Notes: a model not told the origin generated them from the sequence alone. Shown: positions 39,128-48,358, counted from the first letter of the stretch. The stretch is 64,000 bases of DNA from Bryobacteraceae bacterium (GCA_041394945.1 JAWKHH010000002.1:1-64000); one strand, 5' to 3'. Translations and numbers: made by a program.

Positions 39128-39697
39128 TTACGCGGGCCGGGCCGAGAAGTGACGGAGTATGCGGCCGCGGTAGTCTTCGAGGCCGGGTCCGCGCCAGGCG
39201 GGATCCTTCGCTTTCTCGTCCCACACGCGCAAGCGGAGAATGTCGCGGATGTTCGGGTGCGCGGCGAAGCGTTGGGCCTCGTCGGCCGGCATGGGGCCAC
39301 CCTGCAAGCGGAGGGTCTCGCGGCTGGCGCGAGAGAGGCGCTCGAAGTAGGCGGAATCGGCGGCAGTGAGGTAGCGTTTGGCGTCGACGTGGCCGCCGAC
39401 GAGCAGGGCCAAGCGCGGGGAAAAGCCGCGGCTCAGCAGCCAGCGCGCGCCGATCTCGTCATGGTTGACGACGCCGACGCGCGCGTCCCGGACGGAATCG
39501 CTCTCGTCGAGCAGGTGGCCGATGTCGTGGAGGAGGGCGGCGAGCACCAGTTCTTCGCCAGCGCCAGCCTGTTCGGCATGCCAGGCGCACTGCAGCGCAT
39601 GTTCGAGCTTGGTGACCGCTTCGCCGAAATACTGATCGCCGGCGGATCCGCCGAGGAGAGCGATCACCTCGTCAGCGACTTGTTCGGGCGGGATCAC
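39128..39697 (-). CDS. Phosphonate-operon HD-domain protein (PhnZ-like)
   Basis: A 189-residue HD-domain protein of the type found in phosphonate-degradation operons (Phn-HD) and related to the mixed-valence di-iron oxygenase PhnZ. Metal ligands are visible at H33 (KLEHALQCAWHA), H57-D58 (ALLHDIGH), H61 and the later NHDEIGARWL and GGHVDAKRYL motifs. GTG 39697 overlaps the phnX stop (GTGA). PhnZ normally acts after the hydroxylase PhnY, which is absent here, so an accessory or different role is possible. Confidence 0.82.
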   Translation of the reverse strand: MIPPEQVADEVIALLGGSAGDQYFGEAVTKLEHALQCAWHAEQAGAGEELVLAALLHDIGHLLDESDSVRDARVGVVNHDEIGARWLLSRGFSPRLALLVGGHVDAKRYLTAADSAYFERLSRASRETLRLQGGPMPADEAQRFAAHPNIRDILRLRVWDEKAKDPAWRGPGLEDYRGRILRHFSARPA

Positions 39698-40512
39698 GGC
39701 CGTTCTCCCCGTTCGATCCGCGCGGAAATTTCTTCGATCACCGGCACGAGTTCGGCCACCGAGCCGATCACGTAGTGCGCGCCGAGGGCGTTGAACTTGT
39801 CTCGCGCGGCTTGAAAGCGAGCCTGCCGCTCTTCGTTCGGCAACGCATTCAGGTCATCCGCGGAGAGTGCGATTTCGTTGCCGGTTTGGACAACGGAGAC
39901 GGCCCAGGTCCCGGCGTTGAGGGCTTCGGCGATATCGGCGGGCGTATCGCCAACCTTGACGAAGTTGCGGAGGGGGAAGACGCCGAGTTCGCGGGCGGCG
40001 TGAAAGATCATCCACGGCGCGGGACGCCCTGCGCCGACGAGATCCGGAGTGACCCAGACATCGGGAGCGTAGCCTTGGGACGCGGCGGCGGCCTTGAGTT
40101 CGTCCATCATTCCAGAGTCGAACCCGGTGGTGGAGGCGATCCTGATGCCGCGGCGCCGCAACTCGCCGGCGACTTCGGCAACGCCGGGCAGCACGCCGGA
40201 ATGATCTCGGAGGACCTCGACTTGCAGGGGGCCGAATTCGACGTAGAGCTCGTCGAGCGTTTCGGAATCGGGCCAGCGGCCGTGGGTCTCGCGCCAGCGG
40301 GCGGCGATGCCGGGATGGGAAATCAGCGCCTCGATATGGTCGCGCTTGTGCGCGCCCATGGGCTGGCGGGCTTCCAGTTCGGTGATCGCAACACCGTGGC
40401 GGGCGAACAACTCCACGAATGCGCAAGCCGGGCCGCGGCTGCCGAAATCGAGAACGGTGCCGGAGATGTCGAACACGACGGCGCGGACACCGGGAAGGGA
40501 CATGGATCTCAT
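39694..40512 (-). CDS. phnX: Phosphonoacetaldehyde hydrolase (phosphonatase)
   Basis: A 272-residue HAD-superfamily enzyme expected to hydrolyse phosphonoacetaldehyde to acetaldehyde and phosphate. Hallmarks are the nucleophile D15 in VVFDISGTVLDFG, the Schiff-base lysine K56 in QPMGAHKRDHI, IASTTGFDSGMMDEL, and VGDTPADIAEALNAGTWAV near the C-terminus. The start at 40512 overlaps the stop of the upstream dehydrogenase (ATGA); ATG 40503 is an alternative. The genes on both sides belong to the same pathway. Confidence 0.92.
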   Translation of the reverse strand: MRSMSLPGVRAVVFDISGTVLDFGSRGPACAFVELFARHGVAITELEARQPMGAHKRDHIEALISHPGIAARWRETHGRWPDSETLDELYVEFGPLQVEVLRDHSGVLPGVAEVAGELRRRGIRIASTTGFDSGMMDELKAAAASQGYAPDVWVTPDLVGAGRPAPWMIFHAARELGVFPLRNFVKVGDTPADIAEALNAGTWAVSVVQTGNEIALSADDLNALPNEERQARFQAARDKFNALGAHYVIGSVAELVPVIEEISARIERGERP

Positions 40513-41588
40513 GATGGAATGATGGCGACTCGCGGAGGCTTGGCGCGCTCCGCGAAGGTGATCGCCTGATTGATCTCGTCGAGTGAAAAAACGGCGTTGG
40601 CCAGTTCGTCGAATGGGAATTTCTCCTTTTCGCGGGAGAGGAACTCGAGGGCGCGCTCGAGATCGACGGGTGCGTAGTTGTAGACGCCGGACACGCGCAA
40701 CATGTGGCGCACGACCCGTTCGGCCGAAACGGGCACCGGGGGCGAGGGGAAGACCGCGCCAGCGAGAACGAGATGCCCGCCGGGACGGAGGTACTCGAGA
40801 GCGGAAGCAGCCGCCTCGGGGGCGCCGGAAAACTCGAGCGCTTGGCATGCGCCGGCGCGACCGGTAGCTTCGAGGACGCGTGCGGCGAGATCGGCGGCGG
40901 GAAGTAGGCCGTCGACTGTTACGCCGGCTCCAAATCGAGCGGCCAGGTCGCGCCTGGCGGGATTGGGCTCAATGAGTATGACGCGCTCCGCGCCGCAGGC
41001 GTCCGCCATGGCGCAGGCGGTGAGCCCGAGCAAACCGGCGCCGGCCACGACGACAGTGGCGCCGGCGAGATCACCGGCATGGCGAATGACGGCAGCGACG
41101 GTAGCGGTGGCGCAGTTGGACGGGGCGGCGGCGAGATCGGTGACGTTGCCGGGAACGCGGAAGACGGCGGTTCCGGCGGGGAGATGACAATACTCCGAGA
41201 AGCCGCCGAAGAGGGTTTGTGGCGCCGACCCGAGGCGTTCGTGGCCGAACTTCCGCAGCCGGACGCAGCTTGAATGAATCCCACGGAGACAGGGGAGGCA
41301 GGAGCCGCAGGTCCAGAGCATGGACCAAGTGACGCGGTCGCCGATGTGGAGCGGGTCGCCCCGGAAGGCGGCTGCGCCTCCGGATGGCAGCATGGCGACT
41401 TCGCCGATCATCTCGTGGCCGAGCACGCACGGAGCGGGGCCTGTTCGGCGACCGGCGATCGTGTGAAGATCGCTGCCGCAGACGGTGGCGCAGCGGATGC
41501 GGACGATCACTTCGCCTGGAGTGGGGTCGGGAACGGAGAAGGTTTCGAACCGGAGCGGACGGCAGGGAGAATCAAAGATAGCGGCCAC
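40509..41588 (-). CDS. Zinc-binding alcohol dehydrogenase of a phosphonate cluster
   Basis: A 359-residue medium-chain dehydrogenase. Structural and catalytic zinc ligands are visible (CGSDLHT, GHEMIGEV, and the four-Cys lobe in CGSCLPCLRGIHSSC), with an NAD site in VVVAGAGLLGLTACAMA. It resembles the dehydrogenases TIGRFAMs associates with phosphonate catabolism. Likely roles are oxidation of a hydroxyphosphonate or disposal of the aldehyde product; the sequence cannot decide. GTG 41588 is chosen because family similarity begins there; GTG 41624 and ATG 41690 are possible. Confidence 0.8.
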   Translation of the reverse strand: MAAIFDSPCRPLRFETFSVPDPTPGEVIVRIRCATVCGSDLHTIAGRRTGPAPCVLGHEMIGEVAMLPSGGAAAFRGDPLHIGDRVTWSMLWTCGSCLPCLRGIHSSCVRLRKFGHERLGSAPQTLFGGFSEYCHLPAGTAVFRVPGNVTDLAAAPSNCATATVAAVIRHAGDLAGATVVVAGAGLLGLTACAMADACGAERVILIEPNPARRDLAARFGAGVTVDGLLPAADLAARVLEATGRAGACQALEFSGAPEAAASALEYLRPGGHLVLAGAVFPSPPVPVSAERVVRHMLRVSGVYNYAPVDLERALEFLSREKEKFPFDELANAVFSLDEINQAITFAERAKPPRVAIIPS

Positions 41589-41777
41589 TGCCTTGGTCGA
41601 GATCGGTGGCGCTACGCGGGTCACTCGATTGAGCGTAAGACAACCAAATCGAGTCCGCAAGGCAAATTCGCGGGGTGGGCGACAGTTCATCGATTCGAAA
41701 TCCGGACGTGTCCGTTTTGGAAGAAAAGCCGGTTATCCGCGCTTCGCCGCGGTCTCCATCGATAGGCAGGGAGAGGC

Positions 41778-42911
41778 TCAACGGCTGGCGAGCCAGGTGT
41801 CTTCGGCCAAGCCGAACGACAATGTCATGCCGGCGCCGCCGAGCGCTGTGACGACGGTTACGCCGGCTTCCGGCTCGAAGCGCACGAACGGCTTCTCCGG
41901 GTGCTTCGCGTAGACACCGTACCATCGCTCGGCGGGCCGTGGGTTGGGAAGTGTGAGAAAGCCGCGAAGGTAACCGAGGATGGCGGCGTCGATTTCGTCG
42001 CGATTGAAGACGTCGATGTGGTTGCCGTATTCGTGCGAATCGCCGATGGTGACTTCGCTGTCCGGCGTTTGCGATGCCATCACGTGGATGCCCCAACGGT
42101 CATACAGCGGGTTTTCCACGCCAATGCGCCGGCGATAGGCTTCGAGGGATTGGCAAATGCGGAAGGAAGGGTAGAAGCGGAGCGTGAGTCCGCCGGCGAG
42201 CGCCGGACCGAGGCGCCAATTCCCGGGCTGCGGCGCGGTGCGCATCATCTGCAGCTTGCAACGGCAGATGGCGGAATCGCGGTGGTGCTCCGGGTAGAGG
42301 GTCTCGAAGTCGTCACCCGAGCAGACGACGACGCGGCCGGCTTCCCAGGATTCGGTGACTGTCCGCACGACGGGGAAGGCGATGGACCGCACCGGATGGC
42401 CGTAGCGAAGAAGGACGCCGAACTCGGCGGCGAGCCATTCGGGGAGGCGGGCCACGGTACGGCGGGGATCCACGGTCATCTCGGCATCGCTCCACAGCGC
42501 GCCGCGGAGCCCGGCCGGGACGACACCTGGCGCGCGTCGAAGGGTATCTTCCGGACCGATCCAGGAGCAGCGGTAGCCGAGGTCCGGCGCCTTGTCCGCG
42601 AACTCCCGGGCAACCGCTTCCTCATCGTCGCGATAGGTGACGTGGAGCGATCCGGTATCGAAGAACGGAATGCGGCTGGCGGTGAGCGCTTCTCGCCAGA
42701 TTTCCCGGCTGCGGAGCGCCATGGCGAGCATCGGGCCGTGGGGCTGGCCGATGGGCCACAGCAATCCGAAGTTGCGGATGGAGGCCCCGGCGGCCTTCTC
42801 ATTGCGTTCGAAAAGGACTACGGACTTTCCGGCGCGGGCGGCTATGTACGCGTGCGCGATTCCGGCGATTCCGCCGCCGACTACGGCGACGTCAGCTTCG
42901 TGCGTGGCCAC
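41778..42911 (-). CDS. FAD-dependent aminophosphonate oxidase-like protein
   Basis: A 377-residue DAO-family flavoprotein of the type found in phosphonate operons (TIGR03364-like). It has the FAD motif VAVVGGGIAGIAHAYIA, a GASIRNFGLLWPIGQ stretch typical of this subfamily, and the C-terminal VTALGGAGMTLSFGLAED. Relatives oxidise 2-aminoethylphosphonate or its N-methyl form to phosphonoacetaldehyde, the PhnX substrate, so it probably replaces the transaminase PhnW. GTG 42911 follows GGGAGGG (spacing short) and the gene overlaps the transporter by 20 bases. Confidence 0.82.
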   Translation of the reverse strand: MATHEADVAVVGGGIAGIAHAYIAARAGKSVVLFERNEKAAGASIRNFGLLWPIGQPHGPMLAMALRSREIWREALTASRIPFFDTGSLHVTYRDDEEAVAREFADKAPDLGYRCSWIGPEDTLRRAPGVVPAGLRGALWSDAEMTVDPRRTVARLPEWLAAEFGVLLRYGHPVRSIAFPVVRTVTESWEAGRVVVCSGDDFETLYPEHHRDSAICRCKLQMMRTAPQPGNWRLGPALAGGLTLRFYPSFRICQSLEAYRRRIGVENPLYDRWGIHVMASQTPDSEVTIGDSHEYGNHIDVFNRDEIDAAILGYLRGFLTLPNPRPAERWYGVYAKHPEKPFVRFEPEAGVTVVTALGGAGMTLSFGLAEDTWLASR

Positions 42912-44070
42912 GACCCTCCCAGTTTGCCGCGGGCAGCCATTGCGTGGCGAGCGCCGCCGAACCAAGCAGCGCGGCGACGCTGAGGGCGAAGAACAGCGCC
43001 TCCCAACCGTAGTTCGTGGAGACGCCGGCCACCAGATACGGCGACACGACCTGACCGGCGGATCCGATGCCGTTGACGAAGCCGGCGGCGCGAGCTGTGG
43101 CGCCCGGCGCAGCAGCCTCCTGCGTACCTACGCCGGCCATGAGCGTGTCGGGTCCGAAGGTGAGCGCACCCATCAGCGCGACGGCGGCGATATTGGCGCC
43201 CACGCCGAAGCGGCTGAGCATGGGATAGAGCACGCACAAGACGCCGAGTCCGACCATCATCGTCGCGGCCACGGGAAAGCGCGCGCCGCCGGCGGCGTGC
43301 TCAGAGAGGTAACCCGCGGCGAGCACTCCACCGAAGCCGACGAGCTCGAAAGCGGAAGACGCATAACCGGCGTGCACGGGCGAGTACTGGAGGTGCTCCG
43401 TCATATAAAGGGGCAGCCAGAACAGGAACGCGTATCGAGTCATCTTCACGAAGAAGTACATGCAGGCGATGGCCGCCAGAGGCCGTGTAATGGCGAGGGA
43501 TCCGGAAGGGGGCCGTTCCGAGAGCGGACCGGTGTGTTTGTCCCGCGCGAAGATTCCGAAGGCGAGTCCGATCGCGGCCAGGATCAGCGAAGGGACCCAT
43601 GCGCCGCGCCGCCACCCTCCCTCTGAAACCTTCGCGGCGAGGTTGGTGGCGATGAATCCGCCGACAACGAGATGGGTGCCCCACCAACTCATGATGACGC
43701 CGAGATTCGCGGTGGGAAACCATTCGCGGGCGAGCTTCAATACGGAAGGCCAGCCGGCGGACTGCGCGAATCCGTTAACGCCTTGGGCGATGGTGAGAGG
43801 GAACGGGGTTGCGGTGAGCGCCGAACAGACCGCCGAGACAAGCGAGCCGGCGAGGACCACGAGGCGTGCGCCAAGACGGTCCGCGATTTGTCCGTTGACG
43901 AATTGCCCGAGCGCGTAGGCGATGCTGTACAGGAACAGGACATGCGCAAGCTGCTCCGAAGAAAACCCCTGCTCGGTCTTCAGGTACGGCATCAGCACGC
44001 TGAAGTTCTTGCGGCAGAGGTAGAAACCGGAGTACGCGATCCAGGTGAGAGCGAACGTACGTGGAAACAC
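42892..44070 (-). CDS. MFS transporter of the organophosphate:phosphate antiporter type
   Basis: A 392-residue transporter with 12 predicted helices. The opening WIAYSGFYLCRKNFSVLMPYL is characteristic of the GlpT/UhpT group, and VNGQIADRLGARL is the MFS loop 2-3 motif. First gene of the phosphonate operon, so it likely imports an aminophosphonate, perhaps against phosphate. The start is GTG 44070, whose codon lies inside a 17-bp palindrome. Confidence 0.85.
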   Translation of the reverse strand: MFPRTFALTWIAYSGFYLCRKNFSVLMPYLKTEQGFSSEQLAHVLFLYSIAYALGQFVNGQIADRLGARLVVLAGSLVSAVCSALTATPFPLTIAQGVNGFAQSAGWPSVLKLAREWFPTANLGVIMSWWGTHLVVGGFIATNLAAKVSEGGWRRGAWVPSLILAAIGLAFGIFARDKHTGPLSERPPSGSLAITRPLAAIACMYFFVKMTRYAFLFWLPLYMTEHLQYSPVHAGYASSAFELVGFGGVLAAGYLSEHAAGGARFPVAATMMVGLGVLCVLYPMLSRFGVGANIAAVALMGALTFGPDTLMAGVGTQEAAAPGATARAAGFVNGIGSAGQVVSPYLVAGVSTNYGWEALFFALSVAALLGSAALATQWLPAANWEGRGHARS

Positions 44071-44078
44071 TGTTTCCA
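44062..44078. promoter_or_regulatory. 17-bp palindrome at the start of the phosphonate operon
   Basis: TGGAAAC-ACT-GTTTCCA is a perfect dyad with 7-bp arms that covers the GTG start of the transporter gene (44068-44070). Its position is suited to a repressor that blocks transcription or translation start of the whole operon. No regulator gene is adjacent, so it would be encoded elsewhere. Confidence 0.5.
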
Positions 44079-44135
44079 GTCAGAATAGGGGCCGGGTGTT
44101 TCGGCTGAGTGACGTGAGCATGAATAGAGCAAGAA

Positions 44136-44159
44136 GGGCGGGCCAATCGCGGCCCGCCC
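44136..44159 (-). terminator. Intrinsic terminator after the glycerophosphodiesterase gene
   Basis: On the minus strand GGGCGGGCC and GGCCCGCCC form a perfect 9-bp GC stem with a 6-base loop, starting 7 bases after the stop codon. The following bases are T-rich (TTCTTGCTCTATT) although not an unbroken run. It separates this gene from the phosphonate operon. Confidence 0.75.
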
Positions 44160-44166
44160 GGAAGGA

Positions 44167-45381
44167 CTACTTCAAGCCCATGCAGTTGGCGTAGTAGGTG
44201 ATCGCGGCCGGCCAGTCCGAGAAGATTCCGAGGATCTTGACCTCCTGCGCCAGGACGTCGAGCGCCTTGAACATGTCGCTATCGGTTTTCACGGCTTCGC
44301 CTTTGGGATCGAATTGGTAATACCAGCCGGCGGTGGCGGCGCCGGCGCGAAGGTCGGCGCGCTCGAAGGTCCAGGTGATGATTTCGAGACCGGCAGCCTT
44401 GATGTCCTTGGCGTACTGCGACGGAACGACGGCGTCGTTGTCGACGGCGAGCAGCGCCCACATCGGCGGGGCGATGATACGAACGCCCTTCGCCTTGATA
44501 TCGGCGAGTTCGGCCACGGTGAGCCGGGGAATCGGGGGATTGGCGGTGGGGTCGATGCTATCGAGGTAGACGGCCTGCTTTCCGAAATCGGGCTCGTTGC
44601 GGACCCAATAGAGAACATCGTCGAGATTGAAGGACTGGGCCCAGACGTCTTTGGGATCGACGCCGGCGGTTTTGAACTCGTCGATCATCTTCTGGGCGTA
44701 GCGGGCCTGGCTGCCGAACACCTGGGCGATGCGGGCGGGATTGCCGCCCTTCAGTTCCGGGGTGTGCTTCACGCCGAGGCGCTTATTGAGCTCGATGCTC
44801 TCGCGGAGGGTGAGCACGTGGGCGCGGCCGGTGTAGAGGTCCGTGCGCCAGTTGGCGATGCCGCCGAGGTAGCCGCGGGCGGTGGTGGCGCCGGGAGCAG
44901 CCGCGTCCATCTTGCCGCTGAGCGTCTTGAACTCGGTGACGGTGAGATCGCTGGTGCAGCAGTTGGGGCGCGACGTGGGTCCGCTCCAGGGCGTGGAGCA
45001 GGCCTGGTTGAGCGTTGTGGCGGCGATGTTGGTGGTGGTGTGGAGGTCACACTCGCTGTGGCGGCAGACGAGCTGGCCGTCCTTGGTGAAGGTGACGTCG
45101 CATTCCACGATACCTGCGCCCATGCGCGCTCCGGCTTCGTAGGAAACGTCGGTGTGCTCGGGGAATTGCAGAGCGGCGCCGCGATGGCCGATGGAGAAGT
45201 CCTTCCTGAGGAAGGGACCTTCCTTGCAGCCCATGAGCTTGTCCTTGAGCTTGCTCGCCTCCATTCCTTCGATGAGGTAGAGGGGACGGGGACCCACCTC
45301 CACCGGGGGCTGATACTGGGCGATGGCGAGATGGGGCACGGCCATGGCGACAGCGGCGAATGCTGAAATGTGGATTCGCAT
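44167..45381 (-). CDS. Secreted glycerophosphodiester phosphodiesterase
   Basis: A 404-residue GDPD enzyme with signal peptide (FAAVAMAVPHLAIAQ). The catalytic region has the histidine pair in SIGHRGAALQFPEHT and VCRHSECDL, and the Ca ligands in the E-x-D of GIVECDVTFTKDG. It would release glycerol 3-phosphate and an alcohol from phosphodiesters outside the cytoplasm. It is the long exported (GlpQ-like) form, with inserts rich in Cys (NQACSTPWSG, NCCTSD) that may form disulfides. It lies next to the phosphonate operon, which suggests a shared phosphorus-scavenging theme, but it has its own terminator. Confidence 0.9.
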   Translation of the reverse strand: MRIHISAFAAVAMAVPHLAIAQYQPPVEVGPRPLYLIEGMEASKLKDKLMGCKEGPFLRKDFSIGHRGAALQFPEHTDVSYEAGARMGAGIVECDVTFTKDGQLVCRHSECDLHTTTNIAATTLNQACSTPWSGPTSRPNCCTSDLTVTEFKTLSGKMDAAAPGATTARGYLGGIANWRTDLYTGRAHVLTLRESIELNKRLGVKHTPELKGGNPARIAQVFGSQARYAQKMIDEFKTAGVDPKDVWAQSFNLDDVLYWVRNEPDFGKQAVYLDSIDPTANPPIPRLTVAELADIKAKGVRIIAPPMWALLAVDNDAVVPSQYAKDIKAAGLEIITWTFERADLRAGAATAGWYYQFDPKGEAVKTDSDMFKALDVLAQEVKILGIFSDWPAAITYYANCMGLK

Positions 45382-45617
45382 TGGATTCCTTTCCTGTGAG
45401 GAGCGGCGCGCGAGACGATCGCCGCAGGGTGCTTGTCTCGCCGATGTTAGTGGCTGGATGTGAACCTTGAATTACAGGTTGCTTGCACACCGGTGAGACT
45501 GCGTCGCAGACGCGCCGCGTTTGCGGGGTTCATCCACAATTCATTCGATTGCAAGTCAGTTGGAGTACTTGTCGGCTAGCTTGCTAGAGAACAAGTTTCG
45601 CAAGATTTGTTTCTACA

Positions 45618-46220
45618 ATGAACACTGTCCGATCCGTCTTCCGAAACCTCGCGCGGCGTCCGGGCGAGTTGCTGGTGCGCCGCTGGAACTGGAAGGCCGC
45701 AGTTTCCAGCTCAATGGTGCGGGCGCTCTTGTTCTTCGCCGTCAACCTGACGGCGGGCCTTGCCGCCGCGGCCGGCGCGATGGCTGCGGAGTTCGCCTAT
45801 CGCTTCGTTTCGGCGGGATTCTACGGCGCGCTGACGCAATCTTTCCGCAAGGTGGAGCCGCGATGGCACGGCGCGGCGGCGGCCACGGCGCTGCTGGTGA
45901 CGATGAGCCACTCGCTCGAGTTACTGATTCATTGGGCGCGTGGCACACCGAATCTCGCGGCGAGCATCGCGGCGTCATGCGCGTTCACCTCGTTTTCCAC
46001 GCTCTTCAACCTACACGCAATGCGCTTAGGCGTATTGGTGACGGATGACGACGGCTACGGCTTCTGGAAGGACTTGAGAATGCTGCCCGGGGTGATCGCG
46101 AGCATGCTGCCCCGCGGCTGCTCTTTGAGAAACCGCGCAAAACGGACTCGCTCCGACCCCGGACGCTCCGCCGGCTTCTGGTCGGTTGGAGCCGCGCCGG
46201 AGCGGCCTTCGCGCTCCTAG
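45618..46220 (+). CDS. Small membrane protein of unknown function
   Basis: A 200-residue protein with three or four hydrophobic segments (MVRALLFFAVNLTAGLAAAAGAMA, GAAAATALLVTMSHSLELLIHW, LAASIAASCAFTSF). The C-terminal 40 residues are Arg/Ser-rich and look disordered. I do not recognise the family. It precedes a glycosyltransferase by 6 bases and probably opens that operon. The preceding 236 bp is intergenic and likely holds the promoter. Confidence 0.55.
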   Translation: MNTVRSVFRNLARRPGELLVRRWNWKAAVSSSMVRALLFFAVNLTAGLAAAAGAMAAEFAYRFVSAGFYGALTQSFRKVEPRWHGAAAATALLVTMSHSLELLIHWARGTPNLAASIAASCAFTSFSTLFNLHAMRLGVLVTDDDGYGFWKDLRMLPGVIASMLPRGCSLRNRAKRTRSDPGRSAGFWSVGAAPERPSRS

Positions 46221-46226
46221 ACGGCG

Positions 46227-47495
46227 ATGACAACACTGCACATTACCAATGCCTGGCATCCGCGGTCCGGCGGGATCCGCACGTTCTACCTCGCGTTGCT
46301 CGAGGCGGCCAACGCGCGGGGCCACTCGATGAGGCTGGTGGTGCCGGCGGAGAAATCGCGGATGGAGCACGCCGGGAGGTTCGGGCGGATCTATCACGTG
46401 GAGGCGCCGCGCGCGCCGTTCAGCCCGAGCTACCGGATCCTGTATCCCCACCGGGCGTTGATCCCGGGGGGCGCCGTGCATCGCATCCTGACGGAAGAAC
46501 GGCCGGACGTTGTCGAGATCTGCGACAAGTTCACGATGACGTATCTTGGCGGGCTGCTCCGAATCGGCATGGCGCCCGGCATCCGGTTTCGTCCAACGGT
46601 GGTGGCGCTTAGCTGCGAGCGGCTGGACCGTTCGATCCGGACGTATGCCCGCGATGGATGGGGATCGAGCGGATTCGCCGAACTGTACCTTCGCTGGCTC
46701 TACTTTCCGCTGGCGGATCACCATATCGCGGTGAGCCGGTTCGTGGCCGAGGAGCTCAAGGCCGTCGCCGACGGCCACAAGGTGGATCGCGGCGTGTGGC
46801 TGGGTCCGATGGGCGTGGATGCGAACGTGTTCGGCGCCGCGGTGCGAACGGAGGAGACGCGGCGCGAGGTGCTGGCGCTGACGGGTGGAGACGAGTCGAC
46901 GGTGGTGCTCGTCTATTCGGGGAGGCTGGCGGCGGAGAAGAACATCCCGCTGCTGTTCGGCGCCATGCGGCGGCTGGGGCAGCAGCACGGCGATCAGCGT
47001 TTCCGGCTGCTGCTGATCGGCGACGGCGATGCCCGGTACGAGTTGACTAGGGCGGCCGAGCGTTCCCTGCCCGGGCTGGTGCACTTCGCCGGGCATTGCT
47101 CTACGCCGGCGACATTGGCGCGCCTCCTCGCGGCTTGCGATTTCTTTGTGCATCCGAACCCGGCTGAACCCTACGGCATCGCGCCGCTCGAAGCGATGGC
47201 GGCGGGCGTTCCCTTGGTTGCGCCAGATTCTGGAGGCGTGCTGAGCTACGCGGAAGCGGACAATGCATGGCTGGCAAAGGCCACTCCCGAGGCGTTCGCG
47301 GCGGCGATCACTGCGGCGTGCGCGGATCCGGCCGAGACGCAGCGGCGGGCGGCGCAGGCCCGGCGGGACGCGATGGCTCGGGATTGGCCTGAGGCCGCGG
47401 CGCGTTACCTCGATCTATACGCCGAACTGCACGCGAGAGTGACGCACCGCGCCGGGCCGGGAGTTCTCGAGCCGGCCTTTTTCTCAACCCGATAG
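46227..47495 (+). CDS. Glycosyltransferase family 4
   Basis: A 422-residue GT-B enzyme: N-terminal ITNAWHPRSGGIRTFYLALLEAANARGH, linker region HIAVSRFVAEEL, C-terminal LVYSGRLAAEKNIPLLFGAM and donor site HPNPAEPYGIAPLEAMAAGVPLVAPDSGG. It resembles the mannosyl/glucosyl transferases that act on phosphoinositol or diacylglycerol acceptors, but the acceptor cannot be read from sequence. The next gene follows immediately, and the downstream PHP and acyltransferase genes suggest a glycolipid or envelope pathway. Confidence 0.88.
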   Translation: MTTLHITNAWHPRSGGIRTFYLALLEAANARGHSMRLVVPAEKSRMEHAGRFGRIYHVEAPRAPFSPSYRILYPHRALIPGGAVHRILTEERPDVVEICDKFTMTYLGGLLRIGMAPGIRFRPTVVALSCERLDRSIRTYARDGWGSSGFAELYLRWLYFPLADHHIAVSRFVAEELKAVADGHKVDRGVWLGPMGVDANVFGAAVRTEETRREVLALTGGDESTVVLVYSGRLAAEKNIPLLFGAMRRLGQQHGDQRFRLLLIGDGDARYELTRAAERSLPGLVHFAGHCSTPATLARLLAACDFFVHPNPAEPYGIAPLEAMAAGVPLVAPDSGGVLSYAEADNAWLAKATPEAFAAAITAACADPAETQRRAAQARRDAMARDWPEAAARYLDLYAELHARVTHRAGPGVLEPAFFSTR

Positions 47496-47509
47496 TGGAG
47501 GAACACGCG

Positions 47510-48358
47510 ATGGAGCGGAGGTGGCTATTGAAAGCCGCGGGCGCGCTGCTGGCGCCGGGCGGAGGGATTTTGGGAAGCGGATGGACCGAGTCCTGCGAGT
47601 ATCGGGCGAAGGCTTCGGTTTTGTTGCTTTCGATCCCACTGCTGCATCGCGACCACGTGGGCGCGGGATTCCTTCGGGTTGCCGAAGACGGGGACCGCGT
47701 GGACCGGCGGCTGCTGATGGAGTTCGGCGCAGGGTCGATTCCGGAGCACGCGGCCGGATTGAACCGGATGGGACTGTTCGAGGAATCGGTGGTGGAGCGC
47801 GAGGGGCGGCTCCATTGCGCAGACTACTTCGGCTACATGACGTCGTCGCCGGAGGAAAACCTGGAGCAGGCCAAGGCGGTGCTCGAGAGAGGGACGGCGG
47901 CGGGCATCAGCGCGATTCGCGGGCGGATTGGGGAAGGACGAATCGTGAATCGGTTGGCTCGGTTGAGCGGGCTGCGGCACCAGGGCTGGGCGCGCTGGCG
48001 CGAGGTAACAGTCGAGGTTCGCGCGCGGTTGGAACAGGAGTCCGGCAGGGAGGTGGAGTGCAGCGCGGCGGGCGGCGAGGAAGTTAGTACTTTCCTGTAC
48101 GCGGTACGGGGCGCGATGCGGGATGAATCACCGGGTACGCGCCGCTTCGTGCACAACGGCGAGATCCTGTGCCTGCGCACCGAACCTTCGAATGCCAACG
48201 GCGGCGTGGTGTGCGTGAGCGGAAAGATCGCGAAGGCATCGGGCAAGCAGACGGGCGCGTTCCGGCTTTGGCATGAACGGGGCTCGACGCTGCCCTTGCG
48301 CTTCGAGTTCCGGCCGCGGAGTTTTCTGCGGCTGACGTTCGAGCGGGTGGCGTCATAG
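47510..48358 (+). CDS. Exported protein of unknown function
   Basis: A 282-residue protein with a short N-terminal signal (WLLKAAGALLAPGGGILG) and one conserved-looking Cys after it. The beginning of the mature part (CEYRAKASVLLLSIPLLHRDHVGAGFLRVAE) and the overall beta-rich pattern recall DUF3108-type periplasmic proteins, but similarity is weak and I do not name a family. ATG 47510 has GGAGGA 7 bases upstream and is preferred to GTG 47495, which overlaps the glycosyltransferase stop. Confidence 0.6.
   Translation: MERRWLLKAAGALLAPGGGILGSGWTESCEYRAKASVLLLSIPLLHRDHVGAGFLRVAEDGDRVDRRLLMEFGAGSIPEHAAGLNRMGLFEESVVEREGRLHCADYFGYMTSSPEENLEQAKAVLERGTAAGISAIRGRIGEGRIVNRLARLSGLRHQGWARWREVTVEVRARLEQESGREVECSAAGGEEVSTFLYAVRGAMRDESPGTRRFVHNGEILCLRTEPSNANGGVVCVSGKIAKASGKQTGAFRLWHERGSTLPLRFEFRPRSFLRLTFERVAS

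Noticed and set aside
45570..45617. CTAGC-TT-GCTAG dyad before the membrane protein gene
   Set aside because: Short palindrome with no further context; could be chance.
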